The notes under the pieces: model-generated | Seen by the model: only the letters and a program-made list of their open reading frames with translations | The model's database searches: none | What the model was told of the DNA's origin: nothing | Assembly: GCF_019175385.1 (NCBI RefSeq) | Contig: NC_083344.1 | Coordinates: 62,620,782 to 62,684,781, forward strand | Length of the DNA: 64,000 bases | Origin: Lycium barbarum | Lineage: Eukaryota > Streptophyta > Magnoliopsida > Solanales > Solanaceae | Reading direction: 5' to 3' | Shown: piece after piece, positions 35,757-47,240 of the stretch | How positions within the stretch are numbered: the stretch's first letter is position 1 | Layout of the letters: each line of letters starts with the position of its first letter | Position numbers and translations under genes: made by a program

Positions 35757-36485
35757 GTGGTATGATGTAGGCCACGATAACAGGGGTTAGAGGAAGAGAG
35801 CTAGTTCTTCAGGGTCTGATCATGAGCGTAGGGGTGCTCCGAGGCAACAATTCTCTAGGCACTTAATTCGTTCACGAAGTGGTGCTCCTCTGCAGTTTCC
35901 TAGACCCAGATTTGATGGATCTACTTAATCTAAGTCACCCCAGAGTCTCAGAGTTTCCAATTCTCGGACTCGGAGTGGTTCTAGTCAGACGAGATCCCCG
36001 GTACCACGATGTACTCAGTGTCGCAAGTTACATTGGGGACCGTGCCGCATGGGCTAGGATGTTTGTTATACCTGTGCTCGGCCAGGCCATATCATGCGCA
36101 ACTGCCCATAGAGGTGTGGTAGTGATGAGGTTCGACCTATGGGGTTAGTAGCTAGCTCTCGTCATCGGTACGCCCTCCAAGGCAAAGGCCACAGATGTTA
36201 GTAGGTGGTGATAGATACCAAAGAGGAGAACCCAGTCCAAGTGGATCCCAGCATCATATCCATGCGTTAGCTGAGCGACAGGATCTTGAGTCTTCCCCTG
36301 ATATTGTCCCAGGTATATAGTCAATATCCTTTTACGATATGTGTGTATCGATGGATTCGGATCATATGCTGTCATGAATCACCCCCGTTGTGATGATTGT
36401 GTTGAGGTGAAAAACAAGAGCCAATCAGACAATTTGAGATGACTATATTTGTTAGTAACCCTGTGATAGCCAGAATCGTAATTTA
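35757..36485 (+). pseudogene. gag zinc-knuckle and protease remnant (continuation of E)
   Basis: Degenerate plus-strand sequence resembling the C gag from the basic region onward. Two zinc-knuckle segments lie at about 36006-36045 and 36058-36108 (CYTCARPGHIMRNC by translation), then the linker with [11 protein letters not shown] at about 36270-36310 and a decayed protease site near 36350. It is most simply the far side of the E gag interrupted by D, with about 600 bp lost at the junction. Confidence 0.65.
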
Positions 36486-37777
36486 CGAGTAAGTTGATTA
36501 ACAGTGAGTGAATATAAATAATATGTGTATGTATATATATATTGGAATTCTAGACCGAGTGTGTAGGCACAACTTATGAGACAAGCTCTACTATTTATAT
36601 CCTTTAATGGTAAGTGATCTTGTGTTGTGCAGTTGCGTATTATGTGTGTTCTGATATATGTCCTATTGAGACATCGGACATGTTTTCTTGGCAGTGTGCA
36701 GGTTTGGGACTGTTATGCTTACAAAAGAAACTCTGCCGAAGTTTTCCTAGAATTTCAAGGAGACAAGGTATAAGCTTGTGATATGTCCTGACGAGAAATG
36801 ATGATGTGCAACAGGGTAATGGCAGGACGAGATTAAGTTAGGAGTGTCATTGACAACTACAAGAGGAGTAACGGTAATTATAAGATCGATAATGATTTGG
36901 TAAAGAGAAATACTAAGGTAAATTAGGAAGACTGGTAGTGCTAAAGCACGACATAGAAGAGAAAGGGGTAACTCCAATGGAGTGCGATACCGAGGTATTG
37001 ATTGGAGGGATAAGCACGAGAAAGACACGATAAGTTTACTAGCGACTAAAGTAATAGTACCCGGAGACAGAAGTGCGAATACGAAGGGTTATGATGAATG
37101 AGAGCACGTTGGTAAAACAATTTATGTGGTGAGCGTGATAGAACTGATTAGAAGGAGTAATTGGTTGAGTATGCTTACTTCACGAGGTTTATCCTATGTT
37201 ATAAGCAGGCTTGCGAATGAGATCAAGAAGTGTCACTCTATAGAGTTGATTATGATCAGGGTATAATGAGAACTCAACAAGAACTGTAATGCAAAGTATA
37301 GCGAGGAAACGACTAAGGATGTGACAAGTTTTATATGAATAAAGAGTGAATGCAAGTGTGAAACCAACAAGCGAGCCATGGGGCAGTAGATGAGAAAGCT
37401 TATAAGACCTTGTTAAGGGAAAGTCCAGCATAGGGATTCCTCCATGACAAAAATGATAGCCAGCAAAAAGGGGAAGTCAACTTGAAAATGAAATCAGAGG
37501 AAAGTGATATGGCAAAGTAGAAGTAGTTTGTGATTGGCATAACCGAGAGCATGAGTGATATCTTTAGCTAGATGTAAAAGACCAAGACTACAAAAAGATG
37601 AATAACGAAATAGGACGATTATTAAGAAGAGGATCAACACAATAAGGGTGAGAGGGGATGATCAAAATGAACAGAATAAGTTTTGGAAACAAAGAATGGA
37701 TTGTACAAAGGTAGTATATTCTAAAGGACAAAAGTGGATGTACTCAGTTAGGGATAGGGTTCCTCTTTCCAAACCAA
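36486..37777 (+). other. Purine-rich non-coding remnant
   Basis: No ORF of note and no pol motif. The plus strand is rich in A and G and resembles in style the sense strand of the element B interior. GAAACTCTGCCGAAGTTTTC at about 36728 resembles a motif that precedes the polypurine tract in C, D and I. Possibly the interior of another pol-less element, cut at 37777 by the truncated LTR of F. Confidence 0.35.
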
Positions 37778-38996
37778 TATCAATGATTTCACATTCATCA
37801 ACAATCAAGATCATCACCATATAGTTCTAGAAACATTTCATATCATTTTCCTTAAGTTATACACACGATATACATAATATACAACTTTCCGCCAAAGTCA
37901 TAACTTGTTCAAAACATCAAATCTTTGGCATACATATTAATAACATGTTTCCAACTTCCAAATTTATCAATGACCATCACAATTAACAACCAAACAACTT
38001 CATTTTCTTAATGTCGGAAAATCATACTAGAACGACATAAGTTTCTACATTCCAATTCAATACAACTTATATCATTCTATCTTCATTTACATAGCAAGCA
38101 TCACAATAACCCACTAACACACTAAGCCACTTTAATTCATTTCTATCCCAAGCCAAACACACCCTACGGCCATATGCCCATTTTATCAATTATCAACTAA
38201 ATTCATCCAACTTTCATTTCCAATATGCATTTCACCACAATCACAACTAGAATGCAACATAAATTTCAACTCATTTCAATTACACATTGACACACACACA
38301 CGGCCACATTCTATATTCCACACCCACTTTGCAAACTTCCATTTTTCTATACAATCAACTCATTTCTACATACTACAACACAAACAAGACTTCATAACAC
38401 AATAATAAGGGATAAATTCTTACCTTTTTACTCAATCTTCTTCACTTGAATATAAGGTCAACTTGAAGGAACAAGACCTTTTTCTTCCAAACCAACTACA
38501 CCAAGTTGAGAAGGGACCTTGAATTAGTAGAAATCCAACAAGGGAAAAATTTTTAAGACAAGATTTTTGGTGGCTATTTTTTTCTCCCAAACCCGAAACC
38601 CTTTGCTCTTCTTGCTCTTGTTTGTTTTGTTCTTCCTCTTCTAACTTTTCTTGAACCTTCATATGTATATAATAGTCCCTTAATTAAATTGTCACATGCT
38701 TGCCATGTGACTTGGGTTTGGGCCAAGTATGTTGGCCGGCCACCCTTGTCAAGGAATGGGCCTCATTGTTTCTTATTTTTGCAAGCCCAAATGGCTACAA
38801 ATTTTTATTTTTGCAATTCCCGAAACTAATTTCCGAAATTCCACGTTTTGCCCTTAGCCTTATCCTACACTTCCACGACAATATTCTTTCATACACAACT
38901 CCTATGACAAGTGAAAATTAGTTATGACCTTATTTCTTACAAGTCAAGATTGTTTCTAAAAAATTTTTCCAACGTGTGAAAACACGGCATATAACA
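37778..38996 (-). repeat. 3' LTR of element F, truncated
   Basis: Matches 46018-47240 of the 5' LTR closely and ends ATATAACA at 38996. Only the U3/R side is left; 1.8 kb is missing at 37777/37778. Confidence 0.85.
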
Positions 38997-39010
38997 TCCT
39001 CCCCCCCTTT
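38997..39010 (-). other. Polypurine tract of element F
   Basis: The minus strand reads AAAGGGGGGGAGGA directly before the 3' LTR start TGTTATATG. Confidence 0.8.
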
Positions 39011-39077
39011 AGAACATTCGTCCTCGAATGTTAAATTAATCTTATAGGGTCTGAAAATACTTTGGGGAAGTTTATGT

Positions 39078-39311
39078 TTATAGACAGCACATATGACACA
39101 CATTCATTATTGAAATAAAATTAAGCAAGGATTCAGGATTACCTGTGGGTATAGGGAGCAGATGAGGGTATTTCTTTTTCATTTCCTCTTCGGCCTCCCA
39201 TGTCATTTCCTCCCTATTATTGTTCCGCCACAATACCTTGACAGAGGCTACATCTTTGTTCCGAAGCTTTCTTACCTGGCGGTCCAAGATAGCTACGGGC
39301 TGCTCCTCGTA
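39078..39311 (-). pseudogene. Chromodomain end of the F polyprotein, behind an in-frame TAA
   Basis: In the same frame as the main F ORF and directly after its stop (39312-39314). It encodes a chromodomain (DRQVRKLRNKDVASVKVLW, then REEMTWEAEEEMKKKYPHL) and a short tail. Chromodomains in this clade are thought to guide integrase to heterochromatin. With the stop in place it would be made only by readthrough, so the copy is probably inactivated or altered in targeting. Confidence 0.75.
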
Positions 39312-42300
39312 TTATAACTGCTCCGTCACCTGAATATCATCTGCAGGAAATATTCTGGAGGGATCACCGATGCATTTGCGGAGCATAGACACATGGAATA
39401 CCGGGTGTACTGCTTCCAAATCTGATGGCAGATCTGACTCATAGGCGACATTCCCAATTTTTCTAATAATCTGATAAGGCCCAATATAACGCGGACTAAG
39501 CTTACCCTTTCTGCCGAACCGCATTACGCCTTTCATAGGCGATACCTTTAGAAATACCCAATCACCAACCTGGAATTCCAAAGGACGACGTCGTTTATCA
39601 GCGTATGATTTCTGTCGACTCTGGGCTGCCAATAGTCGCTCCCGGATAAGTTTCACCTTATCAACTGCCTGCTGGATCATATCTGGGCCGATTAATTCTG
39701 TCTCGCCAATATCAAACCAGCCAATAGGTGACCTGCATTTCCTACCATATAAAGCCTCGTACGGAGTCATCTGGATGCTGGAATGGTAGCTGTTATTATA
39801 AGAAAATTCAATCAATGGCAAGTGATCCTCCCAGCTACCTCTGAAATCAATAACACAGGCTCGCAACATATCTTCAAGCGTCTGGATAGTGCGCTCGGCC
39901 TGTCCGTCACTCTGAGGATGGAAAGCTGTGCTCAGGCTCAGCTGAGTCCCTAATCCTTCCTGAAAAGATCTCCAGAAGTTCGCCGTGAACTGAGCACCTC
40001 TGTCAGTGATAATAAATATAGGAACTCCATGAAGCTTCACTATTTCTTTAATATAAAGCCTGGCATAATCCTCGGCGGAATAAGTAGTCCTGACGGGGAG
40101 AAAATGGGCTGATTTTGTCAGCCTATCAACAATAACCCAGATGGAATCATACTTCCGTGGAGTGCGAGGCAACCCTGTAATGAAGTCCATATTAATGATC
40201 TCCCACTTCCACGTCGGAATTTCCATTTCCTGCAACAGTCCACCCGGTTTCTGATGTTCAATTTTGACCTGTTGACAATTGGGACACTGGGCGACGAACT
40301 CTGCGATATCCCATTTCATGCCATCCCACCAGTATAAGCATCGGAGATCATGGTACATCTTCGTAGACCCAGGATGGACCGAATAGCGAGCATAATGTGC
40401 CTCGCTCATAACCTGCTGCCGAAGACCTGCAATATCAGGTACACACAACCTGCCCCTAAATAATAAAGTCCCGTCCGGAGTGAACTCGAACGGAGTTTTC
40501 TCCTTATCATAGGCTGTGTCTCTGTATCGTGCCAAAACAGGATCTTCATATTGATGTCGCTTGATATCTTCCTTAATAGATGATTCGGAAACCCCTCGGA
40601 CAGAAATCCGTGTACCTCCAGAATCGGCCAGACGAACCCCAAGATTAGCCAACTGATGAATGTCACGTACTATCTCTCTCCTGTCTGGCTGTAAATCTAC
40701 CAAGCTGCCCATAGATTTCCGGCTAAGCGCATCTGCAACAACATTAGCCTTGCCCGGATGATATAGAATATCCACATCATAGTCTTTCAGGAGCTCCAGC
40801 CACCTCCGCTGCCGCAAATTAAGCTCTTTCTGCCTGAAAATATACTGGAGACTCTTATGATCTGTATAGATATCAACATGAACGCCATATAAATAATGTC
40901 TCCATATCTTCAGGGCATGGATCACTGCTGCAAGCTCCAGATCGTGAGTAGGATAATTCTTTTCATGCTTTTTCAATTGCTGAGAAGCATAAGCTATAAC
41001 TCTGCCGTGCTGCATCAATACACAGCCCAATCCCACGCCAGAAGCGTCACAATAAATAACATATCCATCGGGTCCCTCTGGAAGAGTCAGAACTGGGGCT
41101 GTAGTCAGCTTCTCTTTCAGCAACTGGAAGCTTCGTTCACAAGCATCAGTCCACTGGAACTTGGCTCCCTTCTGAGTTAGCCTTGTGAAAGGCGCTGAAA
41201 TCGAAGCAAACTTTTCCACAAATCTTCTGTAATAGCCTGCTAACCCCAGGAAACTACGTACCTCTGTGGGCGTCGTGGGTCTGGGCCAATTTCTCACGGC
41301 ATCAATCTTCTGTGTGTCCACCCGGACACCATCAGCTGCAATAACATGTCCCAAGAATGCCACTGAGGCCAGCCAGAATTCACATTTAGAAAATTTTGCA
41401 TATAATTTCTGATGCCGAAGTACCCCTAATACCGCTCTCAGATGATCTGCGTGCTCTGCCTCGGACCGAGAATAAACCAGGATATCATCGATAAATACAA
41501 TTACGAACATGTCTAAGAACGGCTTGAATACCCGGTTCATTAAATCCATGAATACCGCAGGAGCATTAGTCAGCCCAAAAGACATAACTCTGAATTCATA
41601 ATGCCCATATCTGGTCCGGAATGCTGTCTTAGGAATATCGGCCTCCCGTACCCGTACCTGATGATAGCCAGACCGAAGATCTATCTTCGAAAAATACTTG
41701 GCGCCCTGCAACTGATCAAACAAATCTTCAATTCTGGGGAGGGGGTATTTATTCTTTATGGTTACCTTATTCAGCTGTCGGTAATCAATACACATACGCA
41801 ACGACCCGTCTTTCTTACGCACAAATAATACCGGGGCTCCCCAAGGTGAAGTACTAGGTCTAATGAAGCCTTTTTCTAACAGATCCTTCAACTGCTCTTT
41901 CAGTTCTTTCAATTCTGCCGGTGCCATTCTGTACGGGGGAATAGATATCGGCTGAGTATCTGGAAGCAAATCAATAGTAAAATCTATCTCCCGCTCTGGA
42001 GGAAGGCCTGAAAGCTCTTCTGGGAACACATCTGGAAATTCATTAACCACGGGAACTGACTGAAGAGTCGGCGTTTCTGCTGTCAAGTCTTGTACCCGAA
42101 CCAGATGATAAAAATAACCCTTTCTGATTATTTTCTTTGCCTTAAGGTATGAAATAAACTTACCTTTCGGCGATGCTGTATTACCGGCCCATTCTATAAC
42201 TGGCTCCCCAGGAAACTGGAAACGAACTACCTTATTTTGGCAGTCAACATTAGCATAACAGGAGGCTAGCCAGTCCATACCCATAATAACATCGAACTCG

Positions 42301-43988
42301 ATCATATCTAACTCCACCAGATCTGCCTTAGTGTCTCGGCCGCATATAATTATAGAACAGTCTTTATATACTTGTTTTGCTACAATAAAGTCCCCAATCG
42401 GTGTGGCTACCTCAAACGGCTCTATAGGTTCAGATGTTATACCAATTTTACAAGCAACCAGAGGCGAAATATATGACAAGGTCGAACCTGGATCAATCAA
42501 TGCATACACAGACTGAGAGAAAACCGATAATGTACCTGTAACGACATTAGGCGATGCCTCCTGATCCTGGCGGCTGGACAGAGCATAAATGCGGTTCGAA
42601 GGACCGCTAGTACCAGACGCTCCACCACGGCCTCTGCCGCGACCCGCCGGTGCTGATGTACTCGGTCCTGTAGGGCGCATAGCCACTGATGAAGATGATG
42701 ACCCGGCGGCTGATCCGGTAGGCTGCGCTGCACCACCCGAACTGCCCTTATACGGGCAGTCTCTCACAGAATGGCCCTGACGGCCACAAGAAAAACATGC
42801 ACCGGTGGCTCTGTAGCACTCCCCAGGATGGTATCTGCCACAATAAGAACACTGAGGCCTAGGTGGCCTCGTCTGATCAGAACCCCTGTCTGTCCGCGAA
42901 CCTGAAGCCCTGGAGCTCTGACCTGCTCCTGAATAACCTGGGCTATCAAATCTGCGACCTGTAGGCTGTGGAGGTGCGCTCTGTGCCGGCTGGGATAGAT
43001 GTCTGCTAGGCTGCTGAGGCTGCCTGCCCCGAAAATCTCCAGAATACCCAGATGATCTGGCCCTCTTGGGCTGTCTCCGATCCTGGCTCCTTTCAGGCTG
43101 ACGCTCCCTATGCCTGTCCTCCATGCCCTGGGCGTGGGCCTGAATCCGGGCAATATCCATGTCGGGCTGAGCAGCCAAAAACAAACAGCTGTCGACAAAA
43201 TAACGGTCCAGCCCCATAATATACATGTGCATCCTGTCAGCCATAGTAGCTACCACAGCAGGTGCGTATCGGGCCAATGAGTCGAACTCCATACTGTACT
43301 CTCGAACACTGCGACCCCTCTGTCTCAGCAATAAGAATCTGTCAGCCTTGGCCCGCCGTAGCTCCGGGGGCAGAAAATGACTAAGAAAAGCCTGAGAAAA
43401 ATCATCCCAAACTGCTGGGGGAGCGCCGTCGCCTCTGGATAACTCCCATGACTCGTACCAATTTGCCGCTATATCATACAACCGGTAAGAAGCCAATGTG
43501 ACTGACTCTGTCGCGGAAGCATTAATAAACTGTAAGGTGCGCCGCATCTTCCTGATAAACTCCTCAGGATCCTCCTCGGGCTTTGTCCCGAAGAACTCTG
43601 GAGGGCCACAAGTCAAGAACTCACGAGCTCTCGAACTGTCACGCCTATATGCTCGGTCACCTCCCAATCCGTGCCCCTGAACCTGTCCCGCCACAAGTCT
43701 GGTCAATAGCTGGACTGCCTCTCTCATAGTCTGATCCTCAGTTCCTGGCCGTGGAGCTGGAGGCTCAGGTACTGGAATCTCGGGAGCTGGCGGTGGAGCC
43801 GCCCCCCGACCTGCAGCTGCTGCTGCTCCAATCTCCTCTACATGTGGCGGTGTGGAAGAGCCCTCTGCCGGGGGCAAAATATCAGGAGCAATATGAGCAT
43901 GGGCCCTGGTAACCCTCTGGGCCCGACTAGTCTCTCCCACAGCTGCTGCCTTGGCCTTTTGGGCCGCTGTCGCCTTCTTTGGAGGCAT
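39312..43988 (-). CDS. Element F gag-pol polyprotein (1558 codons)
   Basis: Single open frame from [10 protein letters not shown], two bases after an acceptor-like TTTGCAG. Approximate residues: Gag 1-470 with an Ala/Pro-rich start, capsid-like core 110-290 and zinc knuckle 398-411 ([14 protein letters not shown], preceded by a CSYC/HPGEC finger); protease Asp499 in DPGS; RT about 690-880 with Asp770 (KIDL) and Asp834/835 (FIDD); RNase H Asp981, Glu1018, Asp1043; integrase zinc site His1198, His1205, Cys1235, Cys1238; catalytic Asp1268, Asp1329, Glu1365, exactly the D,D(35)E spacing. All key residues are present. It acts in cytoplasmic particles and, for integrase, in the nucleus. It ends in TAA immediately before the chromodomain, the only visible lesion. 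Confidence 0.95.
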   Translation of the reverse strand: MPPKKATAAQKAKAAAVGETSRAQRVTRAHAHIAPDILPPAEGSSTPPHVEEIGAAAAAGRGAAPPPAPEIPVPEPPAPRPGTEDQTMREAVQLLTRLVAGQVQGHGLGGDRAYRRDSSRAREFLTCGPPEFFGTKPEEDPEEFIRKMRRTLQFINASATESVTLASYRLYDIAANWYESWELSRGDGAPPAVWDDFSQAFLSHFLPPELRRAKADRFLLLRQRGRSVREYSMEFDSLARYAPAVVATMADRMHMYIMGLDRYFVDSCLFLAAQPDMDIARIQAHAQGMEDRHRERQPERSQDRRQPKRARSSGYSGDFRGRQPQQPSRHLSQPAQSAPPQPTGRRFDSPGYSGAGQSSRASGSRTDRGSDQTRPPRPQCSYCGRYHPGECYRATGACFSCGRQGHSVRDCPYKGSSGGAAQPTGSAAGSSSSSVAMRPTGPSTSAPAGRGRGRGGASGTSGPSNRIYALSSRQDQEASPNVVTGTLSVFSQSVYALIDPGSTLSYISPLVACKIGITSEPIEPFEVATPIGDFIVAKQVYKDCSIIICGRDTKADLVELDMIEFDVIMGMDWLASCYANVDCQNKVVRFQFPGEPVIEWAGNTASPKGKFISYLKAKKIIRKGYFYHLVRVQDLTAETPTLQSVPVVNEFPDVFPEELSGLPPEREIDFTIDLLPDTQPISIPPYRMAPAELKELKEQLKDLLEKGFIRPSTSPWGAPVLFVRKKDGSLRMCIDYRQLNKVTIKNKYPLPRIEDLFDQLQGAKYFSKIDLRSGYHQVRVREADIPKTAFRTRYGHYEFRVMSFGLTNAPAVFMDLMNRVFKPFLDMFVIVFIDDILVYSRSEAEHADHLRAVLGVLRHQKLYAKFSKCEFWLASVAFLGHVIAADGVRVDTQKIDAVRNWPRPTTPTEVRSFLGLAGYYRRFVEKFASISAPFTRLTQKGAKFQWTDACERSFQLLKEKLTTAPVLTLPEGPDGYVIYCDASGVGLGCVLMQHGRVIAYASQQLKKHEKNYPTHDLELAAVIHALKIWRHYLYGVHVDIYTDHKSLQYIFRQKELNLRQRRWLELLKDYDVDILYHPGKANVVADALSRKSMGSLVDLQPDRREIVRDIHQLANLGVRLADSGGTRISVRGVSESSIKEDIKRHQYEDPVLARYRDTAYDKEKTPFEFTPDGTLLFRGRLCVPDIAGLRQQVMSEAHYARYSVHPGSTKMYHDLRCLYWWDGMKWDIAEFVAQCPNCQQVKIEHQKPGGLLQEMEIPTWKWEIINMDFITGLPRTPRKYDSIWVIVDRLTKSAHFLPVRTTYSAEDYARLYIKEIVKLHGVPIFIITDRGAQFTANFWRSFQEGLGTQLSLSTAFHPQSDGQAERTIQTLEDMLRACVIDFRGSWEDHLPLIEFSYNNSYHSSIQMTPYEALYGRKCRSPIGWFDIGETELIGPDMIQQAVDKVKLIRERLLAAQSRQKSYADKRRRPLEFQVGDWVFLKVSPMKGVMRFGRKGKLSPRYIGPYQIIRKIGNVAYESDLPSDLEAVHPVFHVSMLRKCIGDPSRIFPADDIQVTEQL

Positions 43989-44094
43989 AACTGCAAATGT
44001 AACAATTCGTTAGGGAGGAATCATCCTGATAACACAGCTCTATCGCACGATCTAAGACAGAAAGAAGGGTAGTATCCTAAATGCCCTATAGCCT

Positions 44095-44133
44095 CCTGTT
44101 TATAGGTGTGGTGCACGCCACACCGATAAACAA
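44095..44133 (-). other. Stem-loop with GTGCAC palindrome after the PBS of F
   Basis: Minus strand: CTTGTTTATCGGTGTGG, loop CGTGCA, CCACACCTATAAACAGG. Palindrome GTGCAC at 44111-44116. A long, almost perfect stem. Confidence 0.7.
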
Positions 44134-44175
44134 GACTCTACTAGACACGGTCTGTAGACATTCCGAGGACGAACC

Positions 44176-44187
44176 GCTCTGATACCA
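44176..44187 (-). other. Primer binding site of element F
   Basis: The minus strand reads TGGTATCAGAGC, a perfect initiator-tRNA-Met site, four bases from the LTR edge. Confidence 0.85.
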
Positions 44188-44191
44188 CTTT

Positions 44192-47100
44192 TGTCACGAC
44201 CCAACCCCGTAGGCCGTGACTAGTGCCCGATCTGGGCACTCAAACGCATTCTAGTATATGGCAGAAGCCGACAAGGCTTTATTCTAAATTTAGATAATTT
44301 CCAGAAAAATTTCGACAGAGTTTCCTTTGTTTTACGGACTTTCCCAAATACCCTGCACGCAGAAAATACCAACAAAGGCCACACAGGGCCAACAGAGCAA
44401 CATTTAAATATATGCGGACCGGCCGCCGCGGCGAATGGGATCGCCCAAACACAACACATACACATATCTGTACAGAAAGACCCCAACCCACAAACATGTC
44501 CACAGACCTCTAAACAGACCGACAGAATCATATGACGGGATAGGGCCCCGCCGTACCCATGAACGAGAATATACATATATAGAAGTGACAGACTATACCA
44601 AAAGATGGCTCTGAATAAAAGAGCGCTCCAAAAATAGCAGAAAGAGATCCTAAGCGGACGGATCAGCAAACCTGCCGTCGGTACCTGCGCGGCATGAAAA
44701 CGCAGCCCCCGAGGAAAGGGGGTCAGTACGAAATATGTACTGAATATGCAAAGCCTGAGTTACAAAAGCAAAATCGTAACTGGTGCAGAACATACAGAAA
44801 GTAAACGGAAAATCCAAAGTATCAGATACATATTTCCAAAACATGCAGAGTGTGTACAGAACATATGTCATATCAAATCCGGCCCCTGCCAAGGGACTCG
44901 GCAGACAGAACGTGGCCACCCTCCCGACGCTGGTGCCACAACACAGAAGAATCAAAATAGGGGCATAACCCCGTAACATAATATGTCATATCAGATGGCC
45001 ATAGTAAATCATATCAGAACAAACGTACATGGCACAGCATACTCCACAAACCCATGTACGCATATACCTGCCCCCTCACATCGAGGCACGGCGAACAATG
45101 CAGGGGATTACGTTTGACAACATATCCTGGCCCGGGCTCAGTGTGGGAAACATTGGGGCATCCACGAATGGAGTAGTGAGAGACTAATGCAAGTAAAATA
45201 TCATGAATGTTTCCATAGACTCGATGAGGCATATCAAAGACAAACCAATCCAATGAAGTCGGAAGGAATCATAGTAAATGAGTTTCGAGTATCAAAACAA
45301 TTTATCAGATTCAATGGAATATTTAAAACCATATTCGTTAGGTAATTAAAAGGGTAGTCGAAACGTTCCTTTCAAAAATCGTTCGAAAATGAGACTTTAG
45401 TACATTAAGGGCAAAACCGGGAATAGCGGGCCCACCTCGGAACAAGCAAGGCGGTGGGCTCAAATTACGCCCTTTAAGCTTATGGGGTCACCTATAAAGG
45501 TTCTACGGACATTCTATAGCTTTTCAAGGAGTTTAGAGAAAGTTTGCACAATTTCAGGAAAAGCATATCAAAATGGTTCAATTCTACTAAAGGAAAAACT
45601 GAGATTTTCTCTTGCGGATTCCGATGGCCAAGAAGGTCTTTTGAGGCCCGAATCCGATCCTAAAACACTTAGACATGCCAAAAGAAGGATCAGGGTAGCT
45701 TTACATACCTTTTAAGCTCCTTACGCCTTTCCAAACTCACTTCCCGTTTCGTCAAAAATCTGCAAATGGTCAAGTTTACCAATTGTAAGTTATAGATGCT
45801 ACAAATTCAATTCAACTTTTATTTGTCTACCGAAATTTCGGCAGCATTTCCCCTATACATATAGCACCCCCGAGAATTCAACTCGGCTCACAATCATCAA
45901 CAACAACCCAAACAACAACATCAACATCCACAACAAACACTAGATACACAATATGGCACAACTAGTTCTACTTGCCGACATAAGGCCATAACCTTCATTT
46001 CAACTTCGATTTCCAAACCAATATCAATGATTTCACATTCATCAACAATCAAGATTATCACCATATAGTTCTAGAAACATTTCATATCATTTTCCTTAAG
46101 TTATACACACGATATACATAATATACAACTTTCCGCCAAAGTCATAACTTGTTCAAAACATCAAATCTTTGGCATACATATTAATAACATGTTTCCAACT
46201 TCCAAATTTATCAATGACCATCACAATTAACAACCAAACAACTTCATTTTCTTAATGTCGGAAAATCATACTAGAACGACATAAGTTTCTACATTCCAAT
46301 TCAATACAACTTATATCATTCTATCTTCATTTACATAGCAAGCATCACAATAACCCACTAACACACTAAGCCACTTTAATTCATTTCTATCCCAAGCCAA
46401 ACACACCCTACGGCCATATGCCCATTTTATCAATTATCAACTAAATTCATCCAACTTTCATTTCCAATATGCATTTCACCACAATCACAACTAGAATGCA
46501 ACATAAATTTCAACTCATTTCAATTACACATTGACACACACACACGGCCACATTCTATATTCCACACCCACTTTGCAAACTTCCATTTTTCTATACAATC
46601 AACTCATTTCTACATACTACAACACAAACAAGACTTCATAACACAATAATAAGGGATAAATTCTTACCTTTTTACTCAATCTTCTTCACTTGAATATAAG
46701 GTCAACTTGAAGGAACAAGACCTCTTTCTTCCAAACCAAGTACACCAAGTTGAGAAGGGACCTTGAATTAGTAGAAATCCAACAAGGGAAAAAATTTTAA
46801 GACAAGATTTTTTGTGGCTATCTTTTTCTCCCAAACCCGAAACCCTTTGCTCTTCTTGCTCTTGTTTGTTTTGTTCTTCCTCTTCTATCTTTTCTTGAAC
46901 CTTCATATGTATATAATAGTCCCTTAATTAAATTGTCACATGCTTGCCATGTGACTTGGGTTTGGGCCAAGTATGTTGGTCGACCACCCTTGTCAAGGAA
47001 TGGGCCTCATTGCTTCTTATTTTTGCAAGCCCAAATGGCTACAAATTTTTATTTTTGCAATTCCCGAAACTAATTTCCGAAATTCCACGTTTTGCCCTTA

Positions 47101-47240
47101 GCCTTATCCCACACTTCCACGACAATATTCTTTCATACACAACTCCTATGACAAGTGAAAATTAGTTATGACCTTATTTCTTACAAGTCAAGATTGTTTC
47201 TAAATGTTTTTTCCAACGTGTGAAAACACGGGATATAACA
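44192..47240 (-). repeat. 5' LTR of element F (3049 bp)
   Basis: Plus-orientation edges TGTCACG and GATATAACA. It contains the hairpin CCCCC(GAGGAAA)GGGGG at 44706-44722, the palindromic motif CCGAAATTTCGG at about 45833-45844, a TATA-like box near 46907-46918 and a donor. The right edge joins a B-type LTR at 47241. Confidence 0.85.

Larger units (their letters stand above)
43991..46667 (-). other. Predicted leader intron of element F
   Basis: Minus-strand donor AAAAAG|GTAAGA (46668/46667); branch-like CTAAC; acceptor ACATTTGCAG ending at 43991, two bases before the gag ATG. Length 2677 bp. The TATA-like box at about 46907-46918 lies some 245 bp before the donor. Confidence 0.6.
37778..47240 (-). 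mobile_element. Element F: Tekay-type gypsy element with near-intact pol
   Basis: Minus strand: complete 5' LTR (44192-47240), PBS, gag-pol with one in-frame stop, polypurine tract and a 3' LTR truncated to 1219 bp. The right edge lies inside a B-type LTR. The LTRs differ by roughly a dozen bases over 1.2 kb by eye, so F is older than G. LTR, leader and Gag resemble element G, which makes F-type elements candidate helpers for G. Confidence 0.85.

Noticed and set aside
42497..43198. Minus-strand ORFs of 79 and 144 codons inside F gag
   Set aside because: Out-of-frame shadows of the intact 1558-codon frame.
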